A stretch of DNA of 64,000 bases from Aspidapion aeneum. Lineage: Eukaryota; Arthropoda; Insecta; Coleoptera; Brentidae. The notes beneath the pieces are model-generated. The model did no database searches and was not told where the DNA came from. It was given only the letters and a program-made list of their open reading frames with translations. Shown piece after piece: positions 23,142 to 37,136 of the stretch (its first letter is position 1; every line of letters starts with the position of its first letter). The stretch is taken from contig OY755042.1 in assembly GCA_963576565.1 (NCBI GenBank), forward strand, positions 248,001 to 312,000, given 5' to 3'. The position numbers and the translations under genes were made by a program.

Positions 23142-23528
23142 AGTGGCGCACCCAGGAATGTGTCTTGGGGGGGGGGGCCCGACAGCTACGAAGCGCGCCC
23201 TCAAAAAACTCGCGACCAAAAAAAAAAAAAGGTCATCATGTGTGGAGGGGCCCGACAGCTACAAAGCGCGCCCTCAAAAAACTTACGACCAAAAAACAAA
23301 AAAAAGAAAAAAACAAAAGAAAAAGTCATCATGTGTGGGGGGCCCCGACAGCAGCTACAAAGCGTGCCCTCAAAAAACTTACGACCAAAAAAAAAAGGTC
23401 ATCATGTCTTTTCGCAAGCCTCCTGATGTCAAATTTTAAGGTATTTTTCATGTTTTATCATCAAATATGTAGAAAATATATTAAAAATTCTAAAGCTTGG
23501 GGGAGGCCCCCCCCTGGGTGCGCCCATG
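23142..23528. mobile_element. hAT-type MITE inserted in the minisatellite
   Basis: The ends agtggcgcacccaggaatg and cctgggtgcgcccatg are inverse of each other, with G-runs next to them. The 8-bp sequence gtagtgtc flanks both sides (23134-23141 and 23529-23536), an hAT-sized target duplication. The interior has three tandem ~80-bp units (gacagctacaaagcgcgccc, then tcaaaaaacttacgacc). Shorter relatives are at 39371-39510 and 53537-53701. Confidence 0.8.
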
Positions 23529-23722
23529 GTAGTGTCGAGTACTGTCGAGTACTGTTGGGTCCTGTTGAATACTGTTGGGTACTGTCGTGTACTGTCGAGT
23601 ACTGTTGGGTCCTGTTGAGTACTGTTGAGTACTGTCGTGTACTGTCGAGTACTATTTGGTCCTGTTGAGTACTGTCGTGTACTGTCGAGTACTGTTGGGT
23701 CCTGTCGGGTCCTGTTGTGAAA
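23529..23722. repeat. Decamer minisatellite, right part
   Basis: Continuation of the array at 22965-23141 with the same gtactgtcga and gtcctgttga words, after the inserted MITE. Confidence 0.85.
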
Positions 23723-23759
23723 TTTGAACAGTACTGTTGAAAGCTGATGACCCCTCGGT

Positions 23760-26480
23760 TAAAACTCTTCCTTTGTCGAGATACAGAGCAACAAAGTTGG
23801 CGATTTTTTAAACTTTTTTGATAATAAATTTTTAAAAAACGCAGTAAAAATATAAAATTAAGTAACTTCGTGTATTAGAACAAGACCAATAACTTGAAAT
23901 AAAAATAATTAAAAAAAAAATTATCGGTCATTTAAACAGAAAAATCAATTTTTTTGGTATAAATTTTTTTAAATTTATTTAAATATTTTTTGTTCACAAA
24001 AACAAGTCTTTAACGAGACATAGTAATAAAATATTATTGATGTTTTTTAAAAGAATAAGTAAGCAAAAATTAATTTTTAAAAAGAATTATTATTTTTTAC
24101 AAGCTTTTATTTAGTTTTAGATGTTCTGTCTAACTATCTAACTATCTATCAAATCTTGTGATACATATAGTGGCCCGATGACAATACAACAATAATGAAA
24201 AAAATGTCCTCCCATCCCTACCCCCCACCCCCTTCCATAAAAAATGCGTTTTTGACACACTTCACTTCAAATGACTTTTATAAAATTTGGTATATGCATA
24301 AAGGTCCGATGGCAATACAGCCCAAACAAAAAATATATTTCTACCTCTACCCCCACCCTCTCCTTCCCCCAATAGAAAAATGAGTTTCCAAACAATTCAC
24401 GATCAGCGATTTCATTATAATCCAGAATAAACTCTTCTGTTCTGTTATTGAACAAATATTTTCATTTAATAGAGTAGATAGCTGAGACTAAAAAGTAGAA
24501 AATAAATTGGTAATTTTTGGAGGTAACTTTGAAGGCCTGTATTTTCTCAACTAATAATTTTATTAAAAAACAGAATATCACATATTTGAACCACAATTAG
24601 CTAAGTGGCTGGCTGTGATAGATTTTCTTTTTTTTTCCAAAACCCTTTTTTCCCCTACTCCTCTGAATTTAAAAATCCTTTATTTTAAAAACAGGTGTGT
24701 GTTATTAAGTTATAGGACACCCTGTATATTATAAAAACCTTTAATGTGACGTAGTCATACCATTTTTGTGTGGGAAAATGTTCCAGTTTGGCTAGAAAAG
24801 GTATTATTTTGGACGAAAATTTCAACAGAATGGCCATATCGTCGTGAAGTCGATATAACGATATTTTATAATAGTCAAAGCATATTATTTTAAAAGGCTT
24901 TCCGTTTTCGGTCTAGAACCAAATCATATTACTTTTTGGCAACAGACCATTTCCCCCTAATTTGACCCCGCTGAAAATCCCCCCCAAACCCCCAAAAACC
25001 TGTTTTTTTTTTCAATTTTATGCAATTTTCTTGAAAACTAACCTTTTTATCAAAAATTGCAAAGAACAGTTTTTTTTGTGGAGAATAAAATTTCCTGTTG
25101 GTCAATAAGGTTAGGAAAAGCAAGTGGCTCTTCAGTGGCGTACGTAAATTGGGATTATTTAGAAAAAACATGTTTATTATAGGTTTTTAAAATTTTTTTC
25201 AAAAACTACACATTTTACGAAAAAATATGTAGTATACTTTCTTGTAGAACATAACATTTTCTTTTAAAAACTTTATTAAAATGTCCGGTTGTTGCCATAT
25301 TTAAGGCTTCAGGGGCGTACTAATATAAACTTATTTTCAAAAATAACTGAAATAATCAGTTTCTCTTGCATATTTAAATATCTTTTCTAACTAAGATTTT
25401 CAGAAAAAATGTGCCTTTATTCTTTATTGAGGATAAGACAATTTCTTTTTAAATGATATATTACAAAGTGAGATTAATGTTGCACTGGATTTGCATAGTT
25501 GGGTAAAACGAATATTACAAACTTACTTACCATAAGAGTAAGCCATTTGCGCCCTCCTAGCAGTGTCTTAAAAACAACCTATTTAAAACGCTTTATTTAT
25601 CAAAAGAAAACCGCATAAAAAACAATGGTTTTTTGCTCTCAAAAATTTCAGCATAAAAACTAAAACATAAAAATCCAAAGAAACCTAAACTTTTCTCAAA
25701 AGAAAATCGAATAAGAAAGAATTTTAATGACGAAAATTGGCTTTAATCCTGTAAAGAAGGACCAATAATGAAGCAGAAAATATTTAATGGAGTTAAAGAA
25801 AACACGAAAAACGAAATTGTAAGAAAAGATTTTTTAGATATTTTATCCCGATGCCGATGAAATAAAAGCTGTGGAAAAGTTTTGCATCGCTTTATTTATT
25901 TAAAACTGTACCTAAAATCTCAAGTAGTCGTTGATAAAAGATTATTTTGTATTTTGCGAATAATGTAAATCCTTAAAACTAAAGAAATAAATCATTGTAT
26001 CACGAATCACCTTAGGTGATTCGTGATTAGATTTAGGTAAATTCTTGGTTAAACCACGGATCAGTTAATGATCCGTTGTAAAGCCATTAAATAGCAAAGC
26101 AATTGAGATATTAAATTCTAAAAAATGTAGGGATATTTTTACCACAGGTTACCCAATACAGATAAATAAGCCAAATGGCGGTCTTTGATCTTGGTGAAAT
26201 CAACGATGGCTGGTCATCAAAATAAATTTACTATGAAATATAAATGTTTCACATAGTTTGTACGAAAAAATATTTGTACTGCCAGAAAAAATCTTAAAAT
26301 AGTTTTGTACTGCTTTTAAAAATGGGTGCTAAAATAAAAAAAGTCTCGGTCGCGTAAAAAAATGTTTTTCTCTGCAGGGGACTATGAAAATAATTTGTGT
26401 TTTTTTTTGCTTAAGATTAATGTAATGTATGCTGTGTCAACTTAGGTAGGATGATAATTTGTTGTATTTTTTGAGCATTA
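23760..26480. other. Gene-poor AT-rich region with repeat fragments
   Basis: No supported gene. It contains a short relative (24109-24165) of the element that carries the 8-bp satellite at 54391, an end-like ggacaccctgtata at 24715, and two neighbouring hairpins at 26001-26025 (cacgaatcacc, tta, ggtgattcgtg) and 26054-26078 (acggatca against tgatccgt). Confidence 0.5.
24109..24165 (-). repeat. Short-tract relative of the (GATAGTTA)n element
   Basis: The plus strand reads agatgttctgtctaactatc then taactatctatcaaatcttg. In reverse complement this is the same flank-tract-flank order as 54355-55735, but with only about two 8-bp units instead of about 164. Confidence 0.75.
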
Positions 26481-26659
26481 TGCCAATAATAGTCACAAAA
26501 TACCATTCTGGACTTAAACACGTTTATTTAAATTTTATTTCGCTATACGCTTACATAGAATTATTTATTTGCAAGCAGTAAGTTACGGTCTCCGGTTTCA
26601 AAATTATACTTTATTTTATTATTATACAATTATATTTAACTTTCAAGTAAAAGCGTAAT

Positions 26660-27125
26660 TTTTTAATTTTTTTCTATAACTTTATCATAGTTACTATCGG
26701 TCTTCCAAAGCTCAGCTCTCTAGTATGTCTGGAAGTAGGCAATGTTACTTTTACTTAACTTTACATTTATAGGGGAGGGAAGTAAATTAGAATTTTGGAG
26801 TGTTTTAATTTTTTCTTATAGTTTTATCATAGTTCCTATCAGTCTGCCAAAGCTCAACTCTCTAGCATTTCTGGAAGTGGGCAATGCTACTTTTACATAA
26901 CTTTAAATGTTTAGGGGGGGGGAGTAAATTACTTTACTACTTTATGGAATTCCATGAAACTTGGAGGGGTTGTTAACTACATGGAGATCTACGACTGTGC
27001 AAAGTTTGAGATTCGTAGCTCATTCCGAAGTAGAGTTTTAGGTAGATCAAATATCGGCTGAAATGTTTCAAGAAAACATGGTTACGGCGCGCGAACTTGG
27101 CGAGGCACTGCCGTGCCCTCAAATC
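26660..27125 (+). repeat. Composite repeat with ~130-bp tandem units, copy 1
   Basis: Two tandem units (gttcctatcagtctgccaaa, then gctcaactctctagcatttc) are followed by the conserved tail ttatggaattccatgaaact, ggcgcgcgaacttggcgagg and ending at ccgtgccctca. Longer copies are at 30763-31805 (+) and 40765-41830 (-), and fragments at 27480-27660 and 56100-56395. Non-coding. Confidence 0.7.
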
Positions 27126-27669
27126 TACAGGGTTTTTCCGTACATGTTTACCAACCAACCTAAGAGTTTTTCGAAAAAGAGATACTAAAAAATGAGTAAT
27201 AAGTTTTATGTCTTAATTTTCTTTAAATAATTAACTGGCTAAAATATTTAACACTTTTGGGAAATGTCAAATTTTAATAAGACGGATCTTTTTTTAAATT
27301 CGAAACGCTCCACATTTTTAGATTTTTGTTTCCTTCTTATTTTAAAAATATTTACAACATTTTCAAATATAACGCATTAATAACATAAATAATGATTCAA
27401 CATAGTATATATGTTGTGAAGAAAGGAATATATGACAATATTTGCATACCCTTTATTTCTGCTCTATTTGTTACTCTGTTCATTTGTGGAAGTGCATGGG
27501 CAATAATAATTTTACATAACTTAACATGTATAGTTGAAGGAAATAAATAAAAATTTTGTGTTTTTAATTTTTTTATCAGAATGCCAAAGCTCAGTTAAGT
27601 GGGTAATGTTACTTGAGGGGAGTAAATTTATATTTTATGGTTTTAAGATTTTTTTCAAGGGTTTGGTTA

Positions 27670-28297
27670 TAATATTGAGGTGTTCTATAACATTTAGACC
27701 GTTCAAAATACATTTGTATCTTTCCTAGCACACGAAATATCCTAAAAATATTCAAATTGACTAAAATTCTGCTATATTTTCAATATTTTCGATAAAATAA
27801 AGTTTTCAGTAAAATAGGTTCAAATTATAAGTTTTAAACCTCCCCGGTATAAATATCGTCATTGTCAATGTCAAACAACAATGAACACTAGTGGTTTTAG
27901 ATTTGGCATCTTAAATCACCATAGCAACAAAGTACAAACAAACTGTCAAAACAAAGCCAATTTTGCAGCGACAAGCGTCTTTTGAATTTTTCAAACAAAA
28001 AAATCAGATTTTCAATGGATTCTTCGGACGAAAATCTACCCCAGTCAGTTCTAGAAGCCGCTAGAATGTGAATAATAATAATTGATTTGATTAAAACGTT
28101 TTGAATATAAATAATTTTCTGATTAATTTTTAGTTTTTTCCTCACGCTTATAGAAAAAATAGTGTACCTAACTCGTGCGTAAAGTGTCTTTTCCGCACTT
28201 GATTGCTGGCCAAACTCCGCTATCGCGTCGTTTGGCCATCTGCAATCGCGTGCGGAAAAGAGGCACTTTCCGCACTAGTTAGGTAAACTACTATTTT
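27670..28297 (+). mobile_element. Non-autonomous relative of the tyrosine-recombinase element, copy 2 (5'-truncated)
   Basis: Nearly identical to 17240-17863, including the short frame at 28015-28071 (MDSSDENLPQ..., one residue different) and the terminal hairpin at 28154-28297. The left palindrome block is missing, so it is truncated at about 27672. Confidence 0.75.
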
Positions 28298-28299
28298 AT

Positions 28300-29110
28300 C
28301 CCGATTAGCCATGAAACTTGTTTGATTTTTAAATTCACGGGTACGAAATTCCACGTTTCCTATATATTTATATAAAAGTTTATTAAAACAAGTTAAGGCA
28401 TTCTCAAGTTAGAACTTCAGAGAGAGAGAAAGACCGACAGAGCGACGGAAAACGAAAATGAGATTTCTTGTTATATAAGGAGTTTTGAAAATAAGAGTAC
28501 TGTCCGGCCAGAATTTATCTCCCTCTGTTTACAGCACTTTTTTCTTACTGGGTGGTCTTCATTTCAAAATTTTAATATTACAAGAAAAAACGGTACTTAT
28601 CTAGTAGGTTTAATCAAATCGACTCCATTCGGTTTATAATTCAAACCCTTTTATTGGGTTCATGACCGCTGACTCAACGCGACTCCGGCTCGTTCACAAT
28701 TCACACACTTTTATTGGGCTTCTATTGTTATGGCTGAGCTCAAACAAGATGACTAGGCACGTTTGATACACACAAAAAGAAACAGTGGCGTATCATTTAC
28801 TCTTTTTTAATTTTTTAATAAAACTGTGTGGAGTTCCAATTTTAAAGATATAACGAAAGGTTTTGAATTTTTGCAATTTTTAGAAAGTCAATTGGTATTT
28901 TTTTAGGTTTTTAGATTTATACGCACCTACCTAATGAAATAGGTAGGTACTTATATAATATAATAAGTATAAAACTTTTGAAAAAATATTTATTTTTAAG
29001 AAAAAGAAGGCATGGAGTTTTCCAGCAAAAAAAGGCTTAGGACGAGTAGAATACACCATTAATACCTAATAATGATGAATTTCTAAAATAATAAAAGTAA
29101 ATAAAAATAC
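28300..29110. other. No gene seen
   Basis: It includes a dispersed repeat start at about 28305-28370 (gaaacttgtttgatttttaa) that recurs at about 48765-48815, and a direct echo of cacttttattggg within 28640-28715. No supported frame. Confidence 0.5.
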
Positions 29111-29188
29111 AGTGAAACCTCCTATAAGCGGACACTCACGGTTTCGTCGATCTTGTCCGCTTATTGGAGGTGTCCGCTTATGGGAGTG
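29110..29188 (+). repeat. Orphan pogo/Tigger-like terminal repeat
   Basis: TA followed by cagtgaaacctcctataagc and ggacactcacgg, with inverse-like words gtccgcttattggaggtgtc after it. CAGTGAAACCTC-type ends are typical of pogo-group elements. No partner end was found nearby. Confidence 0.5.
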
Positions 29189-29287
29189 AACTTCAAAATT
29201 TTAATATATATTTATTAAAAATTTCCGCTGCTTGAGTTTTTCCGATATTAAATTTTTCAGTGATCTTTGTTGCTGATATAGATATAA

Positions 29288-30076
29288 GTGGCGGCTCGTG
29301 ACAGTAAAGTTTGTGAGTTCTGCCGATAGGGTATAAAAAATGCTATTTTTTTACAGTCTCCAGATCACGTGTCTATTATAAAAAGTAAAAAATTTCTCTT
29401 GTAAAAATCCTTTTATACGATTTTCCCCGGCTTGAACCTCACTTTACTATTAAAATATCGGGCAATGGCCGTCCCTCTTTTTTCAGTTTTAGTTTTTCTT
29501 CATAAGTAAAGAGAGAATTTTTTTACATTAATTAAATTATCCACCACATTCATTGTGACACAATTATACAAAAACAAACACGACCATAACCTCCCGCTCA
29601 TGCGTTTGGCGTCTTCTAAATAAATAAATGCGCCCGCAAACACGCAACGCTGAGCCCGCCCGCCCGGAATTGTACTGGAACTGCAAGTTTTGCAGCCCTA
29701 TTTTTGCCTAGATTTCGCTATCTAAACCCAGGAGCAAGTGCGGTGCGGGGCGAAGGAAGGGGTTCCTAGCTGAGCACAGATCTCGTTAGCCGCCCAGCTA
29801 CGTTGTGTTGCAATTTAGCAGCGCAACAATGCCAATAACTTCATTTGACCGACTATGAAATGCGGCCTTCGGCGACGGCGCGCGGCGTCATACTCAACAC
29901 ACGTACGCGATTTGAAGGCCTACTATACCAACACCGGACCGAAAATATACTGCTATTCCAATAATTTTAGAAATAAAATAATTATATTAGAAAAATAGCA
30001 GCGGCTGAAAAATAGTCAAATAATGTGAAAATTTTGGGGGTTCTGCAGCTCTGCAGTTCTTTTGCACTAGCCGCCT
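29288..30076. mobile_element. MITE with AGTGGCGGCT ends
   Basis: The left end agtggcggctcgtgacagt is inverse to the right end ttgcactagccgcctct. The ~790-bp body has a GC-richer core (cgcccgcccggaattg; gcggcgtcatactcaac) and no open frame with recognisable domains. The right part matches the fragment at 14563-14648. The TIR style suggests an hAT-group non-autonomous element; I could not fix a target duplication. Confidence 0.55.
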
Positions 30077-30462
30077 CTGACTTCTGATAATTAGTGTCAT
30101 TTTTCCACGAATAGGACACCTCCCCAAGCAAAGTAAAAATACAATTACTTTTTAGTAAAAACAGAAATCGATTTAATTTTTGTTGTAAAAAGCTTTTTAT
30201 TTTATTTTTAATGAGCCAGATAGTCCTTTGTGCATATTCCATATAAACGCGAATTTGTCAAGAGGGAATTGCTCGATTGCGCTCTAATTTGCATACGCTC
30301 TGGGATCCTCTGCAACTGTAATTTCAAAACACATATATGCACGTAACACCGGTCAACAAATATAATTTCTGTACAACAAAACTTTGGCTCATGCCATGCC
30401 TGCTCGAAAAATCAAAATCGCAAATTAAGTTTGCTTTATCTCATCATATAAATAAATAAGTT

Positions 30463-31805
30463 AATCATAACAAAAACATTTCATGTAAAAAAAGGCCAAG
30501 TTTAGAAAAATATTTCCAAACTAGTAAGAACCTTTCATTTTGAAATTTGTATTGGAGAACTTGGCTTTACTTTTATCTCAATTCTTTTTACGGAATGCCA
30601 TTTTCGCGTACTTGGCCTTTTTTTACATAAAATGTTTTTGTTATGATTTCACTTTTTTTTTAAAAGGAATTGGATAATACTTAATTTTTAAAGTAATAAA
30701 ATATGCGGAATATTGTTCAAAACTTTTGCAATGCCTTACTTAAATTTTTGAGGTTTTTTAATTTTTTTCCATGGTTTTATCGTAGTTCCTATCAGCCTTC
30801 CAAAGCTCAGCTCTCTAGCGTTTCTGAAAGTGCACAATGTTACTTGTGCATAACTTTATATGTATAGGGGAGGAGAGTAAATGAAAATATTGGACTTTTT
30901 AAATTTTTTTCCATGGTTTTATCATAATTTCTATTAGCATTCCAATGCTCAGCTCTCTAGCGTTTCTAGAAGTGGGCAATGTTAGTTTTATATAAATTTA
31001 CATTTATAAGAGAGCGAAGTAAATTAAAATGTTGGAGTTTTTAAATTTTTTCATATAGTTTTATCATATTGTCTTTCAGTCTTAAAAAGTTCAGCTCTCT
31101 AGCGTTTCTGGAAGTGGGCAGTGTTACTTTTACTTAAATTTACATTTATGGGGGAGGGAAGTAAATTAGAATTTTGGGGTGTTTTAATTTTTTCCTATAG
31201 TTTTATCATACTTCCTATCAGTCTACCAAAGCTCAACTCACTAGCATTTCTGGAAGTGGGCAATGCTACTTTAACATAACTTTAAATGTATAGGGAAGGG
31301 GAGTAAATTAAAATTTTGGGGTTTTTTGATTTTTTCCATAGTTTTATCATAGTTGCTATCAATCTGCCAAAGCTCAACTCTCTAGCATTTCTGGAAGTGG
31401 GCGATGCTACTTTTATATAACTTTAGATGTATAGGGGAGGGGATTTAATTAAAATTTTCGGGTTTTTTGATTTTTCCCTGGAGTTTGGTCATAATTTCTA
31501 TCAGTCTGCCAAAGTTCAGCTTTGTAGCGTCTCTGGAAGTACAGTAGAATATTGATGATCTATACATGAGTGAGTCAGTGAGTGAGTGGCAATTTCGACG
31601 TTTTTTGAAATTTCGTAACTACTTTACTACCTTATGGAATTCCATGAAACTTGGAGGGGTTGTTAACTCCATGGAGATCTACGAAGTTTGAGATTCGTAG
31701 CTCATTCCGAAGTAGAGTTTTAGGTAGGTCAAATATCGGCTGAAATGTTTCCAGAAAAGATGGTTACGGCGCGCGAACTTGGCGAGGCACTACCGTGCCC
31801 TCAGA
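30463..31805 (+). repeat. Composite repeat, copy 2: foldback end plus six tandem units
   Basis: It starts with a shortened foldback element (30463-30655), a linking segment (ggaattggataatacttaat), six ~125-bp tandem units with agctctctagcgtttctg-type cores (30763-31540), a gagtgagtcagtgagtgagt run (31571-31590), and the ggcgcgcgaacttggcgagg tail. The block 40765-42300 is the same composite in opposite orientation. Confidence 0.75.
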
Positions 31806-33290
31806 TAGAATGACCGACCGAAGGCTCGAGCTCTTTTTTTTTTCGATTTGGTTAAACGTACCAGACGAGTACCGAGACAAAAGTGCTGTAAACAGAGGGA
31901 GATAGATTGAGTTAGGCCATCTCTTTTGTGCCTCATTTTATTCTAGCCGGACAGTAAGAGAAGGACCGATCGAAAATGTTCACAGGTTTGAGCGTTTAAT
32001 TTGACGGCTTACAGCGCTCGGCAGCTCTTCCTCTGTTGATTCTGCTAATTACCTTATCTGATAGCACGGCAGTTTGCGTACACTGCTGTACGACCCTTTC
32101 TTGAAACATTTCAGCCCATATTTTAGCTATCTATAACTGTAAAGTTTAAGTTTGGTAGCTCAATCCGAAGAGTTACGAAACTCAAACTTTGTACAATCGT
32201 AGACCTTGATAGGTCTAACAATTCCTTCAAGTTTCATTGACTTCAATAGAGCCAAATAGTAATTACGGAATATTAAAAAACAGGCTGATAGAAATTCTAT
32301 AAAAAATAAATAAAAAGAACCCTTTTAAATCACTTTCCTCTCCTATATAAAGTTAGGTAAAATTAATATTTCTCACTTCCAAAAATGCTAAAGAGCTGGG
32401 ATTTGCCAGGCACAGGAAATATGGACAGGTTCTTAGAAATTAACCTAGTTTCTTCCCCCACCCACTAATTTTCTCGTAAAAGCATGTCTTTATTAATAAA
32501 TCATGCATTAAATCAATTATGTACCTACTATACATAGATATACCATTAGGGTAATAGCTATTATAGTGATCTATGCAAAGATTCTGTTTAGAAAGAGAAA
32601 AACTAATTTAGCAAGTGTTTAGATAAAAATAAAAATATAAGAGTGTACCTGGACCTTAGCAGAACGCGACGTGCATGAAATGAAAGTTAAAGAAAAGCGG
32701 GAATACCAGAGGAGAAATTATAGGCAGGTAGACAAGAGCTGACTGGGGATATCAGGGGAGATCCAACGAGTTGTCGTTAAGGACGCGTTTAAATTTACTA
32801 TAGAAGAAAATAAAAGGTTCAAATGTTAAAATGGTATTTTGCAGGAAACTCTGCTCGGAATGCTACTATTTTGAATAAATTAACTATTTTGATAAATTTG
32901 GGTGCGTTAAGCTGTGCAGAAAATGTAGCGACAAGGAAGAGGTGTATGGATGAGGGTCCAAGGCCCATATCAAAACAAACGCAAATACATCAGTCCTTAT
33001 TTAAGTTCCAGAACCATTCGAAACATTTTAAAAAGAAATTGATACAAAGCCCAGAAGTACAAAATCTCAGGACCTGTTTCCTGAGGACAATATTTTAAAG
33101 ATGGAATTTTTTGTGAAAAAATGATGGATCGTCCAAATCAGGATAAAAATTTTGTACACAATACGCACAATCCATCAATTACTCGCTATTTTTAGCTAAA
33201 AACCTGCTAAATTAAGTTTCCTCTTTCTAAGCACAATCTTGGTCACTAAAGCTTTTACTCTAATGGTACAATTATGACAATGAAAAAATT
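31806..33290. other. No gene seen; shares an inverted segment with 40610-40685
   Basis: The stretch at about 32690-32765 (agaggagaaattataggcag, then gtagacaagagctgac) is matched in reverse complement at about 40610-40685, so the inverted relation with the 40.6-42.3 kb block extends past the composite repeat. A 91-codon frame at 32823 has no recognisable features and I do not call it. Confidence 0.5.
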
Positions 33291-33397
33291 TGTGTAATCA
33301 TAACAAAAACATTTCATGTAAAAGAGGCTGAGGACTTAAAAATAGTATTCTTTAAAAAGGATTGAGATTAAATTTATCCAAGGTTTTCAATACACAT

Positions 33398-34850
<1,453 letters not shown>

Positions 34851-35261
34851 AAAAAGGTTCTCATTAATCTCGAAATGTTTTTTTAAACGTGGCTGTTATG
34901 GCTGCAAATCGACTCTAGGCTCAGTCCTAAATTGAACATAAACAAGTTTGACTGTAATAGCAAAGTTTAAATAAACATTTTCAAATTAGTGAAAACCTTT
35001 AATTTTGAAATGTGTTTTCAATACAATTTTCGCGTACTTGGCTTTTTTTTACATCAAATGTTTTTCTCATGATTCATATGATATTATTATGCTAGTTTAA
35101 ATAGTTAGGTAAGGCAACTAATACCCAATTATGTTAACGTAAAAGATCACCAAAATGTGTCCCGTGTAAACAAAATCGTGTTTTGACGTATTTCAAATTT
35201 TCTAATAGTTTTTAAGAAAATCCAGGTGGATCCTTTTTAAAGCGGAATAAGACAACTAGGC

Positions 35262-35345
35262 GCCGCCTACTGGGCGCCCGGCCAACTGGGCGCCAACCCA
35301 ACTCGGCGCCGTCAACTGGACTCCGGCCAACTCGGCAACGGACTA
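35262..35345. repeat. Short GGCGCC-rich tandem repeat
   Basis: About five degenerate units of caactgggcgcccggc type (caactaggcgccgcct, caactgggcgccaacc, caactcggcgccgt). Each contains the palindrome ggcgcc or a variant. It is sharply GC-rich in an AT-rich region. Confidence 0.7.
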
Positions 35346-35417
35346 GAAAATTTTTTTCGATAAAATGTGCAGATGAAAAACAAAATAGATATATTCTTTA
35401 TAGAAATTAAACATCAT

Positions 35418-36128
35418 TAAAATACTCTGCCAATATATGGGCCCCTAAGCTCACACTAGGTACTATAGTTATGTGAGCTAATATAACTAAAAACTGAAAT
35501 ATATTTTATTCAACTCCACACTAAATTACCTTTTGTTTGATACCACACAAGCCATGTTTTGACTTAAACTCAAATTTTTGAAATCCACCCCCACCCTTAA
35601 AAAAAACAAAAACTAAAATGTATTTTGTTGAACTCCGGACTTAATTACCTTTTGTTTGATATCACACACGCCATATTTTCACTTAAACTCTAATTTTTGA
35701 AATATACCCCCACCCTTTTTTTTTAAATAAATTAAAATGTATTTTGTTTAACTCCAGACTCAATTACCTTTCGTTTGATATCACACACGCCATATTTTCA
35801 CATAAACTCTAATTTTTGAAATCTACCCCCACCTTTTTATTTGGTTTGTGTTCGGTGGATTTTGTTCATTTTTAGATGGGACCATCTCGACCCAAGACCC
35901 AGCCTAGGTACCAAATTTCATTAAAATCGGCCAGGCAGTTTTTGAGTTATGCGCGTTGGTCGTTACAGACAGACAGACAGACGGCGCAACAAAAAAGTTT
36001 CAAAATCATCTGAAACGCAAAGATATATAAAAATTTTTGAAATCGGAGCAACTTTTTTTTTTTTGAAAAAATTAGGATCACCATAGCTCACACTACTATA
36101 GTATAGTATATGTGTGAGCTAAAACATC
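35418..36128 (-). mobile_element. TGTC-tract element, copy F (minimal tract)
   Basis: A full-length minus copy with only ~19 bp of tract (about 35965-35983), three tandem units and both end hairpins. It shows what the element looks like before expansion, about 0.7 kb. Confidence 0.85.
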
Positions 36129-36129
36129 T

Positions 36130-37128
36130 AAATAATTCGTGTTTATTTATTATTAGTGATTTTTAAGGGTCCGATATTGTATACTAACTAATAGAGCACT
36201 AAAGTAGCATTATAAGTGACACTTTTTATTGGTGCATGACTTTTAGTGCCCACTAATACAAAAGTGTGCTAAATTAAAAGATAAAATAGCATAAAATATG
36301 ACATATGAGGCCTCGCACCCCCATTTCTGGATACGCCACTGAATGTAATACACCCAAAAGTAATAGATAGTTTAAGTTGTGCTACGTATTTTTACGTATG
36401 CATGAGATTTGACAGATACGCAAGCGCACTTCGTCACACCGTCGTCAAGGTCACGTTAGAAGCTTACGTATTTACGTTAGCTTACGGCAGTCTGCGGGCA
36501 CCTTAACGTTACCAAAGAATAGAATTGGTTGATTGACCGATCGCAAAATGAGGCCTAGACGATAATTTCCGCTTCCAGTACAAACGATTCTTTGGAAATA
36601 TATTCCTACTGTAGTTGAAAAGACAAAAAACAAAATTGTAACATCAAAAAAACACAGTGTCGCATTCCATATTCTCTGCTATTAGTAGACTTGTTATGGT
36701 AACGTAAAAACATTCAACTTAAACTCAAATTTGGAACAAAACGTAGAGCGCTTAACGTGCAGTTTTACGTAAAAATACGTAAAACTATCTATTGTGTACA
36801 CTTTTATGATGCCGCAAGTGTACTTGGATTCGCTTTGTATTCTGTATGACACATTACTCTGAAGCAATTAGTTGAAGTCGTTAGCTCAAGAATATATTTA
36901 ATTAGAGCAGAAAAAAACTTGAGTTGACTGAACTATATATTTACTTCAATGTTTCTTTTCTGTGTACAAGAAGAAAATTCCAGGCTTAAGAACAGGACTC
37001 CTACGGTATGGCATCAACTTTTTAAAGCAGGATCCAATAAGATTCCAATTTCAAGAATTTCGAATGCTCCGCCAGAAGATTAAACTTTTACAAAGAAAAT
37101 AAGTGATATATTGCACACATCTTATTGT
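36130..37128. other. No gene seen
   Basis: It contains an orphan hAT-like end at about 36310-36343 (ccatttctggatacgccact, the inverse of the CAGTGGCGTA type) and repeated tacgtaaa/tttacgta words around 36385-36785. No supported frame. Confidence 0.5.
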
Positions 37129-37136
37129 TCAGTTTC

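Noticed and set aside
22965..23722. CRISPR-like array of decamers
   Set aside because: The units are contiguous with no spacers, and the context is eukaryotic repeat DNA; it is a minisatellite.
32823..33098. 91-codon open frame
   Set aside because: No recognisable domain, unremarkable composition and next to repeat sequence; consistent with chance.
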